Shown: positions 7,167-14,968 of the stretch, piece after piece | Numbering within the stretch: the first letter of the stretch is position 1 | Layout of the letters: every line of letters begins with the position of its first letter | IMG/VR virus record: IMGVR_UViG_3300035659_000003 | Coordinates: 1-64,000 of that record | Direction: 5' to 3' (one strand) | Origin: a virus | Length of the DNA: 64,000 nucleotides | The notes under the pieces: model-generated | The model's input: only the letters and a program-made list of their open reading frames with translations | What the model was told of the DNA's origin: nothing | Databases searched by the model: none | Translations under genes and position numbers: made by a program

Positions 7167-7360
7167 TGGGCTTTCTCCTCGCCGCTGCTCTCGCTGTGGT
7201 AGTAGACGCCGTAGACCTCGTTCTTCTCTCGGAGCCCACAGGCGTGGTGGAGGGAGAGGATGCCGAAGCGTCCGGCATTCAGCCATCTCCACAGGCGCTT
7301 GCCGAGGATGAAGCTTGCGATCCGAACGCGCAGCCAGTCGATTGGGGTTAGACGCTTCAT
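7163..7360 (-). CDS. Small basic hypothetical protein (65 aa)
   Basis: Start ATG 7360 overlaps the stop of the 44-aa gene upstream (ATGA). The N-terminal half is basic and amphipathic (MKRLTPIDWLRVRIASFILG), resembling a membrane-surface helix. Function unknown. Confidence 0.6.
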   Translation of the reverse strand: MKRLTPIDWLRVRIASFILGKRLWRWLNAGRFGILSLHHACGLREKNEVYGVYYHSESSGEEKAQ

Positions 7361-7491
7361 GGACAGGCTCCTCCTCTCGGCCCCCGCCCGCTCCAGGGCC
7401 AGCGCCAATCTCCGGTGAGGGCGCAGGCGAAGAACCAGGCGACGGCTAGCCAGTAGATAACGGCTACAGTGATCTCAAGCGCTAGGGGCAT
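7357..7491 (-). CDS. 44-aa single-pass membrane peptide
   Basis: ATG 7491 lies inside the end of the upstream gene and its TGA overlaps the next ATG, so it is bracketed by coupling on both sides. Residues 6-25 (EITVAVIYWLAVAWFFACAL) form one transmembrane helix and the tail is Trp/Arg/Gly-rich. Too small to assign; several such micro-membrane proteins are scattered through this genome. Confidence 0.5.
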   Translation of the reverse strand: MPLALEITVAVIYWLAVAWFFACALTGDWRWPWSGRGPRGGACP

Positions 7492-7721
7492 TCTCTTTTC
7501 TCCGCGCCGGTCAGGGCTTCGTAAAACCGCGCCATCTCGTCCATGGAGTTGGCCATCGCCAGGGTTGCCTTGGCTACCTCACCCGACGCCCACACCATGG
7601 CATCCAGGGCAGCCATTGCCTTTTCCCAGCACTCACAGCGCCGCTCGTAACAGCGGCCCATCTCGCACCAGGAGGTGGCGGGGTCAAACCAGCGCCAGTG
7701 GCTAGCGATCCAGCGGAGCAT
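7482..7721 (-). CDS. Small hypothetical protein (79 aa)
   Basis: Trp-rich N-terminus (MLRWIASHWRWFDPATSW), a Cys cluster (CEMGRCYERRCECWE) and a helical remainder. Overlaps the upstream gene by 20 nt. No family is recognised. Confidence 0.6.
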   Translation of the reverse strand: MLRWIASHWRWFDPATSWCEMGRCYERRCECWEKAMAALDAMVWASGEVAKATLAMANSMDEMARFYEALTGAEKRECP

Positions 7722-8034
7722 CTGCTTCTTTCTCCATAGTGCGCTTTTCCTCTGCCGCCGCTACCTCGCCCCATAGCTCGTGCCACTGTTGAAAGGCCTC
7801 GACGCCGCGCGTCGGGACGGGGACGTTCTTCCGCAGCAGCCGTGTTCGGTAGGTGTGCTCAGTCAGGCCGCCCAGGTCGTCGGCGTAGCGCTGCCAGAAT
7901 GCATACTTCGCCTTGCCCCGCGTCTCGGCAAGCATAATGTCGATGACGCGCTCCATGCCGTAGATCGCGCCTAGCTCGCCCAGGTACTCCTGGCAAACGT
8001 AGACCTCACCGGCGTCAACGAGGTAGGCGTTCAT
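7702..8034 (-). CDS. Hypothetical protein (110 aa)
   Basis: Start chosen at ATG 8034 (MNAYLVDAGEVYVCQEYLG) with GGAGAC just upstream; the longer reading upstream belongs to another gene's frame. Mostly helical with a charged C-terminus. No family is recognised. Confidence 0.6.
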   Translation of the reverse strand: MNAYLVDAGEVYVCQEYLGELGAIYGMERVIDIMLAETRGKAKYAFWQRYADDLGGLTEHTYRTRLLRKNVPVPTRGVEAFQQWHELWGEVAAAEEKRTMEKEADAPLDR

Positions 8035-8191
8035 TCCGTCTCCTTTGCTTGTCGTCTTGCCGCCGCTCGCGCCGCCCACGTGGTGTCCGTGCCAGGCGCT
8101 CGTCGTCGTCTTCCTCGAGCTTGTCCTTACGCATCCGATGCTTGCGCCCGCGCGGGATAGAGTAGAGAGGGATCAAGGTGTAAAAGGCCAT
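8015..8191 (-). CDS. Small highly charged protein (58 aa)
   Basis: ATG 8191 preceded by AAAGGGGGTGAT, 4 nt after the upstream stop. It reads MAFYTLIPLYSIPRGRKHRM, then an acidic run (LEEDDDE) and an Arg-rich tail (RGRRERRQDD). It overlaps the next gene by 20 nt. Good coupling and RBS support a real gene; function unknown. Confidence 0.5.
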   Translation of the reverse strand: MAFYTLIPLYSIPRGRKHRMRKDKLEEDDDERLARTPRGRRERRQDDKQRRRNERLPR

Positions 8192-8195
8192 AATA

Positions 8196-8453
8196 TCACC
8201 CCCTTTCCTCTAGGGAGTGAACTACGTACCATATCGTCTGATTGCACCAGGGGCAGCCGTTGAATAGGCCTTCTTGCCAGGACGCCCCGCACTTGCACTC
8301 TAAGATAGAGGGGCCGATCTGCTCCATACAGACAAGGCAGAACACGGTTGTATCCGTGCCCCAATCGCAGCCTAGCGTGTAGGCGTGCGCAGTAGCGTCG
8401 TCGTGATCGACGTCGTGGTTGCACTCCGACTCGTCGCCCAGGAACTTAGGCAT
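8196..8453 (-). CDS. Small zinc-binding protein (85 aa)
   Basis: CLVC, CKCG and CPWC, plus an N-terminal His/Asp-rich stretch (CNHDVDHDDATAH), give a likely two-site zinc-ribbon protein. The start lies within the end of the 32-aa gene upstream. No family is recognised. Confidence 0.65.
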   Translation of the reverse strand: MPKFLGDESECNHDVDHDDATAHAYTLGCDWGTDTTVFCLVCMEQIGPSILECKCGASWQEGLFNGCPWCNQTIWYVVHSLEERG

Positions 8454-8544
8454 CGGGGTTTACCACTCGCCAGATCTCGGCCATCGCCATAAACATCGCC
8501 CAGAGAGAGCAGACGCTCAGGGCCTGGAAGAACAGGTCTGTCAC
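8446..8544 (-). CDS. 32-aa membrane peptide
   Basis: GTG 8544 overlaps the TGA of the upstream membrane protein (GTGA) and the TAA overlaps the next ATG. One hydrophobic helix (LFFQALSVCSLWAMFMAMA). It may assist the neighbouring membrane protein; that is inference from position only. Confidence 0.45.
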   Translation of the reverse strand: MTDLFFQALSVCSLWAMFMAMAEIWRVVNPDA

Positions 8545-8822
8545 GAGGCTCGCCTCGCCCTGTGGCCCTGCCACGCCCGTTCCCCAGCTACCCCAGCCCA
8601 CAGCAGGCCGCCGCAGACGGTGGAGGCGAAGCCGAACACTAGGCCCTGCGAGAGCAAGGCCAGGCCGATGACACCCAGGGCCAACGCCAACACCACGCTC
8701 GTACCGTAGGGCACGTCCTGGTGCTTGAGCCCGTGGCGCAGGGTGGGGATCACCCCGATGCTACACGCGATGTTCCCCAGGCCTACGATCAAGTCTGCCC
8801 AGGGAGAAATGAAGTCAAGCAT
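8541..8822 (-). CDS. Small membrane protein, about three TM helices (93 aa)
   Basis: Hydrophobic segments at about residues 8-26, 42-60 and 62-80, with short polar loops (RHGLKHQD) and a basic C-terminus. No holin or transporter family can be assigned. It overlaps the upstream gene by 8 nt and is coupled to the 32-aa membrane peptide. Confidence 0.6.
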   Translation of the reverse strand: MLDFISPWADLIVGLGNIACSIGVIPTLRHGLKHQDVPYGTSVVLALALGVIGLALLSQGLVFGFASTVCGGLLWAGVAGERAWQGHRARRAS

Positions 8823-9003
8823 CTGCGTTCAGCTCCTCGTCCGTCCTGATCTCGGCTACCGCGCGGATCGTCCCGCGCAGCTTGAACGGGTAGAAGATCA
8901 ACCGAGCAGGGACGTTCAGGGTGCACTTTTGCCGGATCATATCCAGCACTTTGGGGTACACGTAGCCCTCCACGATGAGAGGGGTTCTAGCATGGTTCGT
9001 CAT
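8815..9003 (-). CDS. Small hypothetical protein (62 aa)
   Basis: Start ATG 9003 (MTNHARTPLIVEGYVYPK); longer readings are in the shadow of the neighbour. Alpha/beta pattern with an acidic end (RTDEELNADA). The VEGYV motif also occurs in the protein at 9751-10338 (MEGYVAYLP) and may mark a shared fold. Function unknown. Confidence 0.6.
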   Translation of the reverse strand: MTNHARTPLIVEGYVYPKVLDMIRQKCTLNVPARLIFYPFKLRGTIRAVAEIRTDEELNADA

Positions 9004-9172
9004 CCTCCACCTCCACCATAACGCGCGCGGCGACGATGTCGTCGCCTGGCTCGTCCGCCTCAAGGGTCTCCTCGGCGGCCTCACGGGTAGGGAAGATGAT
9101 GATCTCGATGTAGCCCTCGTCGTCCAGGTCAAGGTCACCCTTGAAGACGAATCCGGTGTAGACTTTGCACAT
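8987..9172 (-). CDS. Small acidic hypothetical protein (61 aa)
   Basis: Start ATG 9172 (MCKVYTGFVFKGDLDLDD), preceded by AAAGGAACTC in the end of the upstream gene. The rest is beta-alpha-beta with an acidic end (MVEVEDDEPC). Function unknown. Confidence 0.6.
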   Translation of the reverse strand: MCKVYTGFVFKGDLDLDDEGYIEIIIFPTREAAEETLEADEPGDDIVAARVMVEVEDDEPC

Positions 9173-9174
9173 CG

Positions 9175-9459
9175 CTAAGAGTTCCTTTCTCGCTGCCGCA
9201 ACGCGGGCGGCACCCACTTGTAGCCTTCGACAGCCTCTATGTACGCCAGGATCGCCTGGGTAACCGAGAACGGCGGGCACAGGCACTCGCCTACGACATC
9301 CGCCAGCTCATCTACTGTCTGCGGACGCCCTTGCCCCCAAGCCGCCGCACGATCGCGAATACACTGAGCGGCTTCGGGGCCTATTATGATCTCGTCGCTA
9401 ACTGGCCCCAGGAGCAAGATAAGACGCCTCTCAACGTCCGCTGGTAGGTGGCGCGGCAT
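9175..9459 (-). CDS. Hypothetical protein (94 aa)
   Basis: Overlaps the upstream gene by 29 nt. Mainly helical, with CLCPPF in the middle. AGGAGGAGC precedes the start. No family is recognised. Confidence 0.6.
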   Translation of the reverse strand: MPRHLPADVERRLILLLGPVSDEIIIGPEAAQCIRDRAAAWGQGRPQTVDELADVVGECLCPPFSVTQAILAYIEAVEGYKWVPPALRQRERNS

Positions 9460-9754
9460 CCTGCTCCTCCTTTACGATTGCCTCCTTGAAGGCATCGAGA
9501 AGCTGGATGACTCTCCTAATCCAATGCGTGTCGCTGCCCGACGTGGTCGCATAGGTCTTCATCGACACCCTGGGGTACCTGGTAGGCTCCCCTAGCCAGG
9601 TCGTGTAGGTCAGCACGCGCAGATAGACGTCCCAGCCATCCTCCTGCACGCGGTAGAGCTGAGCATGAAGCTGATAGACATCGACAGAGTCCTTCTCCGC
9701 GCCCTTCCACGTGGCGGGCACTTCTCTGCGCACGGTCTCGTCGTACAGCTTCAT
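9431..9754 (-). CDS. Hypothetical protein (107 aa)
   Basis: ATG 9754 overlaps the upstream stop (ATGA). Predicted beta-rich first half (VYQLHAQLYRVQEDGWDVYL) and a helical end. No family is recognised. Confidence 0.6.
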   Translation of the reverse strand: MKLYDETVRREVPATWKGAEKDSVDVYQLHAQLYRVQEDGWDVYLRVLTYTTWLGEPTRYPRVSMKTYATTSGSDTHWIRRVIQLLDAFKEAIVKEEQDAAPPTSGR

Positions 9755-10338
9755 TGGGGAAGAATCCCGTAGTCCGTCACCTGGCGCATGAACTCCTCAG
9801 CCTTTGCTAGGGCCTTAGTGCCGGTCTTCGTGGCCGGAAGCGTGTGGGTCAGAATCCACCAGAAGCCGTCGATGTAGGCTAACACCTGATGCCAGACAGA
9901 CGGCTCTACGTTCTCGATAGCGTTTGAGAAGGCGCGCTCAACAGCAGGTCGCAAGTGCGCGGCTAGCGCAGGGAACTTGGGCGGCTCCCCATCCCTGGCG
10001 AAGTCGTCCAGGAGGGCCTCGGTTAGGAGAAGGAGCATCGTGCGAACATTCTCCTTGTCGAGCGGGTCAACGAAGGTCGCCGCCGCTGCCGCGCCGCAAA
10101 CGAACCACCGGAACTCGATCATGGGTAGGTAGGCCACGTAGCCCTCCATCACCAGGTCGATGACCGCCGGATCGCTGTGGGAGATCGCAGAAATAGGCGG
10201 GATGTCCTTCAGGGCGCGCAGCCGCAGCACGGGGTCGCCGACGATATAGAAGCCGCGCGGCTCGAACCGTGCAACGCCGAGCGCCTCCAGATAGGCGATC
10301 CGATCCTTGGCCGTAACAGAATAGTCGATGGTGCTCAT
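9751..10338 (-). CDS. Hypothetical protein (195 aa)
   Basis: Starts MSTIDYSVTAKDRIAYLEALG and overlaps the upstream gene by ATGA. A hydrophobic segment (residues 75-92, FRWFVCGAAAAATFVDPL) is followed by a helical domain. The N-terminal third could be a small DNA-binding or beta-hairpin domain. No family is recognised. Confidence 0.6.
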   Translation of the reverse strand: MSTIDYSVTAKDRIAYLEALGVARFEPRGFYIVGDPVLRLRALKDIPPISAISHSDPAVIDLVMEGYVAYLPMIEFRWFVCGAAAAATFVDPLDKENVRTMLLLLTEALLDDFARDGEPPKFPALAAHLRPAVERAFSNAIENVEPSVWHQVLAYIDGFWWILTHTLPATKTGTKALAKAEEFMRQVTDYGILPQ

Positions 10339-10901
10339 CGCTTGCCCAGCCCGTCTCTGACGGCCTTACTGAAGGTCTTGTCGATGCTTGCGGAAAACCC
10401 CTTCGCGCCGTCATCCTTGGGATCGACCGCTGCGTTCCGACGAATCTCCTCGATCTCGGCCTCGCTCGCTGGCGCAGTTCGAGGCTTACCAATCTGGATG
10501 CCCTGAACCGCTGCCGCCTTCAGCATCGGATTGTCCTCCGGTGCCACAGCGGGAAGCTCGTCCACGACCTCCGCGATATCCTCTATTCGCGCAGGAGCAG
10601 CGACGATGGGAACCGGCGAGGCAACCAGCCGCGTGGGGGTAGTGTGCACCGCGTCGCTGACGACGATGCCGTAGGTCTCGCGCAGCGTGATTGCCGTCCG
10701 CATCATCGCATCTTTTGTCAGGATCAGGGAGTCCGTGAGCTTGCTCACCTTCTCCTGCAAACTCGCAAAGCGGTTCAGCAAGACAGCGCGGGACGGGATG
10801 GGTGCTTCCTGTGGTTCCTCCTGAACCGGCGGTGCCTCGGCTACCTTATCTTTCCTGGTCAAGTTCCACCTCCGAATCCAGTCCGCCTGGGACTGGAACA
10901 T
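10335..10901 (-). CDS. Hypothetical protein with coiled coil (188 aa)
   Basis: Start chosen at ATG 10901, two bases after the upstream stop. The N-terminus is aromatic and basic (MFQSQADWIRRWNLTRK), then a Pro/Glu-rich linker, a coiled coil (residues 45-75) and a charged C-terminal region. Function unknown. Confidence 0.6.
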   Translation of the reverse strand: MFQSQADWIRRWNLTRKDKVAEAPPVQEEPQEAPIPSRAVLLNRFASLQEKVSKLTDSLILTKDAMMRTAITLRETYGIVVSDAVHTTPTRLVASPVPIVAAPARIEDIAEVVDELPAVAPEDNPMLKAAAVQGIQIGKPRTAPASEAEIEEIRRNAAVDPKDDGAKGFSASIDKTFSKAVRDGLGKR

Positions 10902-10902
10902 T

Positions 10903-11085
10903 CTACGCGCCAGCGACGGCAACGAGGATGGCTCCGACGACTACCGCCAGCCCTCCGGCCATAGCGATCGTCCGGCGGTCGAGCAGTGCACCCTCAAGCA
11001 AGGCACTCGGTGCAAGCAGGGCTGCGACCAGCCAAGTAGCCCCCATCGCGACAGTGCCTCGGGCAAACCAGATTAACTCAAGCAT
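10903..11085 (-). CDS. Small membrane protein, two TM helices (60 aa)
   Basis: Two hydrophobic helices (about residues 4-30 and 41-59), with a short basic loop DRRT between. Overlaps the end of the ClpP-like gene by 13 nt. The size and two-helix topology resemble small holins, but a location beside a protease gives no support for a lysis role. Confidence 0.55.
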   Translation of the reverse strand: MLELIWFARGTVAMGATWLVAALLAPSALLEGALLDRRTIAMAGGLAVVVGAILVAVAGA

Positions 11086-11915
11086 CCCTTGGGCTTCTTC
11101 TCGCTGGCGGCCTTGGTCTTCTTCGCTGCGTCGTCGGGCAGGGCGGGGTCGGCGGTGAGAATCGAGTCAACGAAGCCGAGCCTGAGTGCATCGTCGCTGT
11201 TGATCCACCAGTCCGTGCGCTTCCACTTGGCGGCGATCTGCCGCTCGGTCATCTTAGAGCGCGACGCGAAGATGTGCAGGATGCGCTTCTGGATCGCATT
11301 GACCCACTTCACCGTGTCCTCGATCTCCCCGATCTTACCGCTTGAGCCGAAGCTGGCCTCATGAATCAGGAGCCACGCTTCGCGGCCCATGATACGCTTG
11401 CTACCGGCCTGCAGGAGAATCCCTGCCATGCTAGCGGCCATACCCAGAGTAATCGTAGTGATCTCGTGCCCCTTGCGCCGAAGCACCTGGATGTAGTCGA
11501 ACAGCGTCATACCGGAGATGATCTCCCCGCCAGGGCTGTTGAAAACGATCTCAATCGGGCACTCAGGAACCGTCCGTGCCCAGATTGCCAACTGCGCGAT
11601 GCACTGCTTCACGGAGGCGTCACTAACGACGCCATTGAACGTGTACGTGAAGTGATACTCGTCGGCAGTCAGCTCCTTCTCGCGCTTGGTGCGCTCGCGC
11701 TCCAGGCCCATCTCGGACAGCTCAGCCCGAACCACGGACTCGCGCACGTCGTTGTCGAGCCGCTCGGTCTCCTTGTCCGCGCGCCGCGCCTCGGAGAGGG
11801 CCTTCGTTGCTTCGGCCTTGGCCTTCTCTGCCTCCGCCCGCACGTGATCGCGCTTGGCCTCTAGCAGCTCTTCCTTCAGCCGCTGTTCCGGTTCGGGTGT
11901 CGTCTTCTCGGCCAT
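11073..11915 (-). CDS. ClpP/S14-family serine protease with N-terminal coiled coil
   Basis: 280 aa. Residues 1-82 are a charged Ala/Glu/Lys coiled coil that ordinary ClpP lacks. From residue 88 the ClpP-like fold follows, with the oxyanion-hole segment NSPGGEIISG, the nucleophile Ser162 in MAASMAG and His185 in LLIHEASFG; an acidic third member probably lies in the following helix region. Phage ClpP-like proteases commonly process prohead proteins, yet this one sits beside recombination genes, not beside the capsid gene. It is one of two ClpP-like proteins in the window (the other is at 58458-59066). It has its own promoter. Confidence 0.85.
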   Translation of the reverse strand: MAEKTTPEPEQRLKEELLEAKRDHVRAEAEKAKAEATKALSEARRADKETERLDNDVRESVVRAELSEMGLERERTKREKELTADEYHFTYTFNGVVSDASVKQCIAQLAIWARTVPECPIEIVFNSPGGEIISGMTLFDYIQVLRRKGHEITTITLGMAASMAGILLQAGSKRIMGREAWLLIHEASFGSSGKIGEIEDTVKWVNAIQKRILHIFASRSKMTERQIAAKWKRTDWWINSDDALRLGFVDSILTADPALPDDAAKKTKAASEKKPKGCLS

Positions 11916-11950
11916 AGTGTTGTTCTCCCTCTGCTCGCTTGATTATCCCT

Positions 11951-11980
11951 AGTATACCTCGCCGCTCGACCCACTCGATG
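11951..11980 (-). promoter_or_regulatory. Host-type promoter candidate before the ClpP-like gene
   Basis: GTATACT (-10 TATACT at 11956-11951) lies 36 nt upstream of the ATG at 11915. The -35 region (TCGAGT, about 17 nt further up) is poor. The same GTATACT core occurs before the DUF932 gene and before the structured leader at 43.5 kb. Confidence 0.4.
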
Positions 11981-11987
11981 GGCTTTT

Positions 11988-12305
11988 CTACTCTAACCTG
12001 TTCCGAATTGCCAGGAAGACGTCCGGCAGGCCGCTCAGCGTTCGGCCCACAAGGGCCAAGGCTAGGCCATCGATAAACCAAGCGACTACCCCAGGCTGCA
12101 CGTCGGCAAACCGCGCGAACAGGGCCAGCGTCAGGCCCGCCCATGTTGCCACGCACAGCCGACAACCGATTCCCTGGCCGAGGAAGGGGCTGAAACCCTC
12201 AACGAGCCGCCTCACGGGGGCGAACAGGCCGCCCTCAGCCACAATCGTGGCCCCTTGCCCACACGCCAACGCTAGCAGCACGAATAGCCACACGTTAGCC
12301 AACAA
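11988..12305 (-). CDS. DUF1360-like membrane protein
   Basis: About 105 aa, three to four hydrophobic segments, and the motif GCRLCVATWAGL, which resembles the CxxC...W.G signature of DUF1360 membrane proteins. The start is uncertain: two adjacent TTG codons (12305, 12302) overlap the upstream stop, and a GTG lies a few codons in. Located in the membrane by prediction; function unknown. Confidence 0.6.
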   Translation of the reverse strand: MLANVWLFVLLALACGQGATIVAEGGLFAPVRRLVEGFSPFLGQGIGCRLCVATWAGLTLALFARFADVQPGVVAWFIDGLALALVGRTLSGLPDVFLAIRNRLE

Positions 12306-12792
12306 AGTGCTTCTCCTTGATGTCGTCGGTGCGGCGTGACTGCTCTCGGCTCAGGGCGAAGTAGTGAGCCTTGTAAATCTCTATCTGGGCCTGGAGTGCC
12401 TCCACGACCGCCCGCTTCGTAACCAGGGCGCGGGTGAGCTTGGTCAATACCGGATCGCTGTCGACGGCAACGGCCCTGAGAACTTCCTTGACCTGGCGCT
12501 TCTCGCTTGCCAGTCTCGCCATCGCACGCCCCAGCAACAACTCGTAGATCGTCTCGAATGCGTGCAGGTCTAGCGCGGCCATCCCCAACAGCCTAGAACC
12601 GTAACCCTGCCAGCCTGACAGCCTTCCCATGAGCTGCCCTAGCTGAATCGAGGTCAGCGCTGTGACGTCTTCGGGCCACTCGTACTCAGCAGCGTACCCC
12701 GCAGGACGTTTTGGCAGCGGCAACGCACCCTTTTCCAAGAGCTGCTCAGCGTGCTTGACCGCGCTCTGATACGACCAGGCCTCTTCGCTCAT
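12295..12792 (-). CDS. Hypothetical protein (165 aa)
   Basis: Start at ATG 12792 overlapping the upstream stop (ATGA); the longer reading upstream is the shadow of the Cas4-like gene. Helical, with a region SIQLGQLMGRLSGWQGYGSR and a coiled-coil-like C-terminal half. It lies between a Cas4-like nuclease and a membrane protein. Function unknown. Confidence 0.6.
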   Translation of the reverse strand: MSEEAWSYQSAVKHAEQLLEKGALPLPKRPAGYAAEYEWPEDVTALTSIQLGQLMGRLSGWQGYGSRLLGMAALDLHAFETIYELLLGRAMARLASEKRQVKEVLRAVAVDSDPVLTKLTRALVTKRAVVEALQAQIEIYKAHYFALSREQSRRTDDIKEKHFVG

Positions 12793-13595
12793 CGCTTTGC
12801 TCTCCCCAGCCGCCGCTTGATGTCCTGCGCCAATGCCGCGTCGCCGTCCTGAAGCCGGAAGCAGGGGTCTCGGTGCCAGCAAGTACGGCAGTTCGGGTGT
12901 CCCTTCAAGAACGGCGGGGCGATCAGCCGCTTCTCGATGCAGGCCCCCTGAGCCACCTCCGCGTTACTCAGCAGCTTACGCCACACGTCCTCCTCGTAGG
13001 CGATCAGATAGACTTTGTACTCCTGGGTATCCTTGTCCTCGAACAGCAAGAACCCATCCATCTTGATGGGACAAGCCCGCAAGTAGGTCAGCAACTGCCC
13101 GACGTATTTTGCGTGCTGCTTGGCCAGGGCATAGAGGTTAGTGCGAGGGTCGCGCGGGGGCGGCAGCCGCTTGAAGCCACCGCTCGAGATACTCTTCAGG
13201 TCGCCCAGGAATAGCTCGTTCCGAGTCGCCACAGGGCGTCGGAGAATGAGGTCTGCCGTCCCGCTGACCATCAGAGGATCGCGCAGCGCGAGCTTGATAT
13301 CCCACGCCCGCAGCATCCCCTGCTCTGCGAAGTAGGCCGTCCAGCGAACGTGCATACTCTTGCCGGTGTCGAAGATGCGCCCCAGGCGCGCCTCCACGGG
13401 GGACTTGTGCCCCAGCAGGCCGAGCTGGATGCTGCGCTGGCAGGGGTCTACAGCGCCGGACGGGTGGAGAAAGCAACTGGGCGACCACCAATCTTCCGGC
13501 TGCCGCTTGGCGAAGAACTCGTCCATCGCAGGCGTGATCCAATCGTCCGCCGCGAGGGATCGCAACAGCCCGATCAGTCCGCCAGTGCTAGCCAT
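12789..13595 (-). CDS. Cas4-like PD-(D/E)XK exonuclease with Fe-S cysteines
   Basis: 268 aa. The catalytic core is seen as SGTADLIL followed by FLGDLKS (the GxxD and DxK elements). One Cys near the N-terminus (DPCQRS) and three near the C-terminus (CRTCWHRDPCF) match the 4Fe-4S pattern of the AddB/Cas4 group. Such proteins resect DNA ends in phage recombination or replication. Next to RecA and a VSR-like nuclease, a recombination module is the natural reading. There is no CRISPR array in the window. Confidence 0.8.
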   Translation of the reverse strand: MASTGGLIGLLRSLAADDWITPAMDEFFAKRQPEDWWSPSCFLHPSGAVDPCQRSIQLGLLGHKSPVEARLGRIFDTGKSMHVRWTAYFAEQGMLRAWDIKLALRDPLMVSGTADLILRRPVATRNELFLGDLKSISSGGFKRLPPPRDPRTNLYALAKQHAKYVGQLLTYLRACPIKMDGFLLFEDKDTQEYKVYLIAYEEDVWRKLLSNAEVAQGACIEKRLIAPPFLKGHPNCRTCWHRDPCFRLQDGDAALAQDIKRRLGRAKR

Positions 13596-14013
13596 TCCAA
13601 CCCTTTCCCCGCGCTCGCCGCCTGCGCGTACTCACCTCGCCGAGCTTATCGATGTCGTGCAAGAATAGGGCGATCTCTCCTGCTACCGCACCCTCGTCGG
13701 TTACATCCTTCACGATAAGCGTGGGCAGGGAGAAGTTCTCCCAAAGCCACTGCGCACGGGCCGCGTCTCGCTTGCCCCAGTGAGCAGGGCCATTATACTC
13801 GATCACCGCGTGGCATTCCGGCAGGTAGATATCCAGCTTATACACCCCCGCCGGTTGCTCGGCAACCGTCGTGTAGCCCATCCCCTGAAGGATACTAATC
13901 AACTTCTGATGAGGCCGACTCAACTCCGTCGGCGGCGGCCCCTGAAGCCGAGGTGCCTTCGAGTGCCTCGTGGACGGCTGCCCAGAGTCGGGTTTTGACT
14001 TTCTCATTCTCAT
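13588..14013 (-). CDS. VSR/DUF559-like small endonuclease
   Basis: 141 aa from the first ATG. A PD-(D/E)XK-type core is visible as YKLDIYLPECHAVIEYNGPAHW with a later LIVKD, like the VSR, DUF559 and Holliday-resolvase group. It overlaps the RecA gene by 119 nt if the ATG at 14013 is used; the N-terminal 30 residues are poorly ordered, and a TTG near residue 30 is an alternative. Likely role: nicking or resolving recombination intermediates (inference). Confidence 0.65.
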   Translation of the reverse strand: MRMRKSKPDSGQPSTRHSKAPRLQGPPPTELSRPHQKLISILQGMGYTTVAEQPAGVYKLDIYLPECHAVIEYNGPAHWGKRDAARAQWLWENFSLPTLIVKDVTDEGAVAGEIALFLHDIDKLGEVSTRRRRARGKGWNG

Positions 14014-14968
14014 CCAGCCATGCGATCAACCTGGCCCTGCCGAAGAACTTTTGATCCTCGAACTCGTAGTGCGGAGGCTTCCCACTTATCAAGCTCAGGT
14101 CTACGGCGACGTCGACCAGCCCCGCCGTCAGCTCTAGATGTCCGGTGCGGAAGTAGAACGGGATGGCGCAGCTCTGGAAGGGTGGGGCCTGCTTGTTCTT
14201 ATCGGTGCGGAACCCCATATTGAACCCTACCCGCCGCTGATCCTCGCCCTTCTTCGGAGACTTCTCGGTTAGCCAGCCCTCGCGGGTCACACGAACGATG
14301 CCCCATGCCCAGAACAACTGCCCCACGCCGCCAGGGAAGGTCTCCCCCGCGCCGAGGCGCTGCCCACCGATGGCTACGCGGGTCTGGTTCGTGAACAGCA
14401 CGACGCTGTGGGTGTTGACGTCTAGTAGGCGGCGGCAGCCGCCGTTGATCAAGCGCGCCTGCCCGCCGACCACGATCTTATCCATACCCTCTTCGGCCTC
14501 GGCGGTAGGCACCATCGCGGCTAGGCTGTCGACCACGATGAGATCAACTTTCGCTCGCGCCAGGGCCAGCACGACGTCGAACGCCTTCTCGCCCGTGCCA
14601 GGCTGCGACACTAGCAGATTGTCGGTATCGATGCCGACCTTGCGGAACCACTCTTCGTTGTAACACCGCTCCGCGTCGATGTAGGCCGCCACCCCTCCCT
14701 GCTGCTGCACCGCCTTGATCGCAAGTTGAGTGAAGTACGTCTTGCCGACGGCGTAGCGACCCACGACCAGATAGAACCGGCCACGGGCCAAGCCTCCGCC
14801 CAGCATATCATCTAGGGGAGTAACGCCCAGCGGAATCGCCTTGAGCTTCAGTACGGGGTCGGAACCGAACAGCAACGAGGTCTCCTTCATCTTCTTGTTG
14901 ACCTCTTCTCGAACCTCGCGCACCCGATCAACCGGCTGCGCTTTAGCGGCTTGCTTTACCACGCTCAT
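13895..14968 (-). CDS. recA: RecA/UvsX-like recombinase
   Basis: 357 aa. Walker A GRYAVGKT at residues 70-77, Walker B LIVVDS around 140, and the L1/L2-region signature FTNQTR follow RecA order. The protein forms filaments on ssDNA and catalyses strand exchange, probably for recombination-dependent replication. The C-terminus is Ala/Ser/Glu-rich and overlaps the start of the endonuclease gene. It is followed by Cas4-like and VSR-like nucleases and preceded by an ssDNA-binding-like protein. Confidence 0.92.
   Translation of the reverse strand: MSVVKQAAKAQPVDRVREVREEVNKKMKETSLLFGSDPVLKLKAIPLGVTPLDDMLGGGLARGRFYLVVGRYAVGKTYFTQLAIKAVQQQGGVAAYIDAERCYNEEWFRKVGIDTDNLLVSQPGTGEKAFDVVLALARAKVDLIVVDSLAAMVPTAEAEEGMDKIVVGGQARLINGGCRRLLDVNTHSVVLFTNQTRVAIGGQRLGAGETFPGGVGQLFWAWGIVRVTREGWLTEKSPKKGEDQRRVGFNMGFRTDKNKQAPPFQSCAIPFYFRTGHLELTAGLVDVAVDLSLISGKPPHYEFEDQKFFGRARLIAWLDENEKVKTRLWAAVHEALEGTSASGAAADGVESASSEVD

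Noticed and set aside
12789-13595. CRISPR-associated Cas4
   Set aside because: The protein is Cas4-like, but no repeat-spacer array or other cas gene is present; a phage recombination nuclease explains it.
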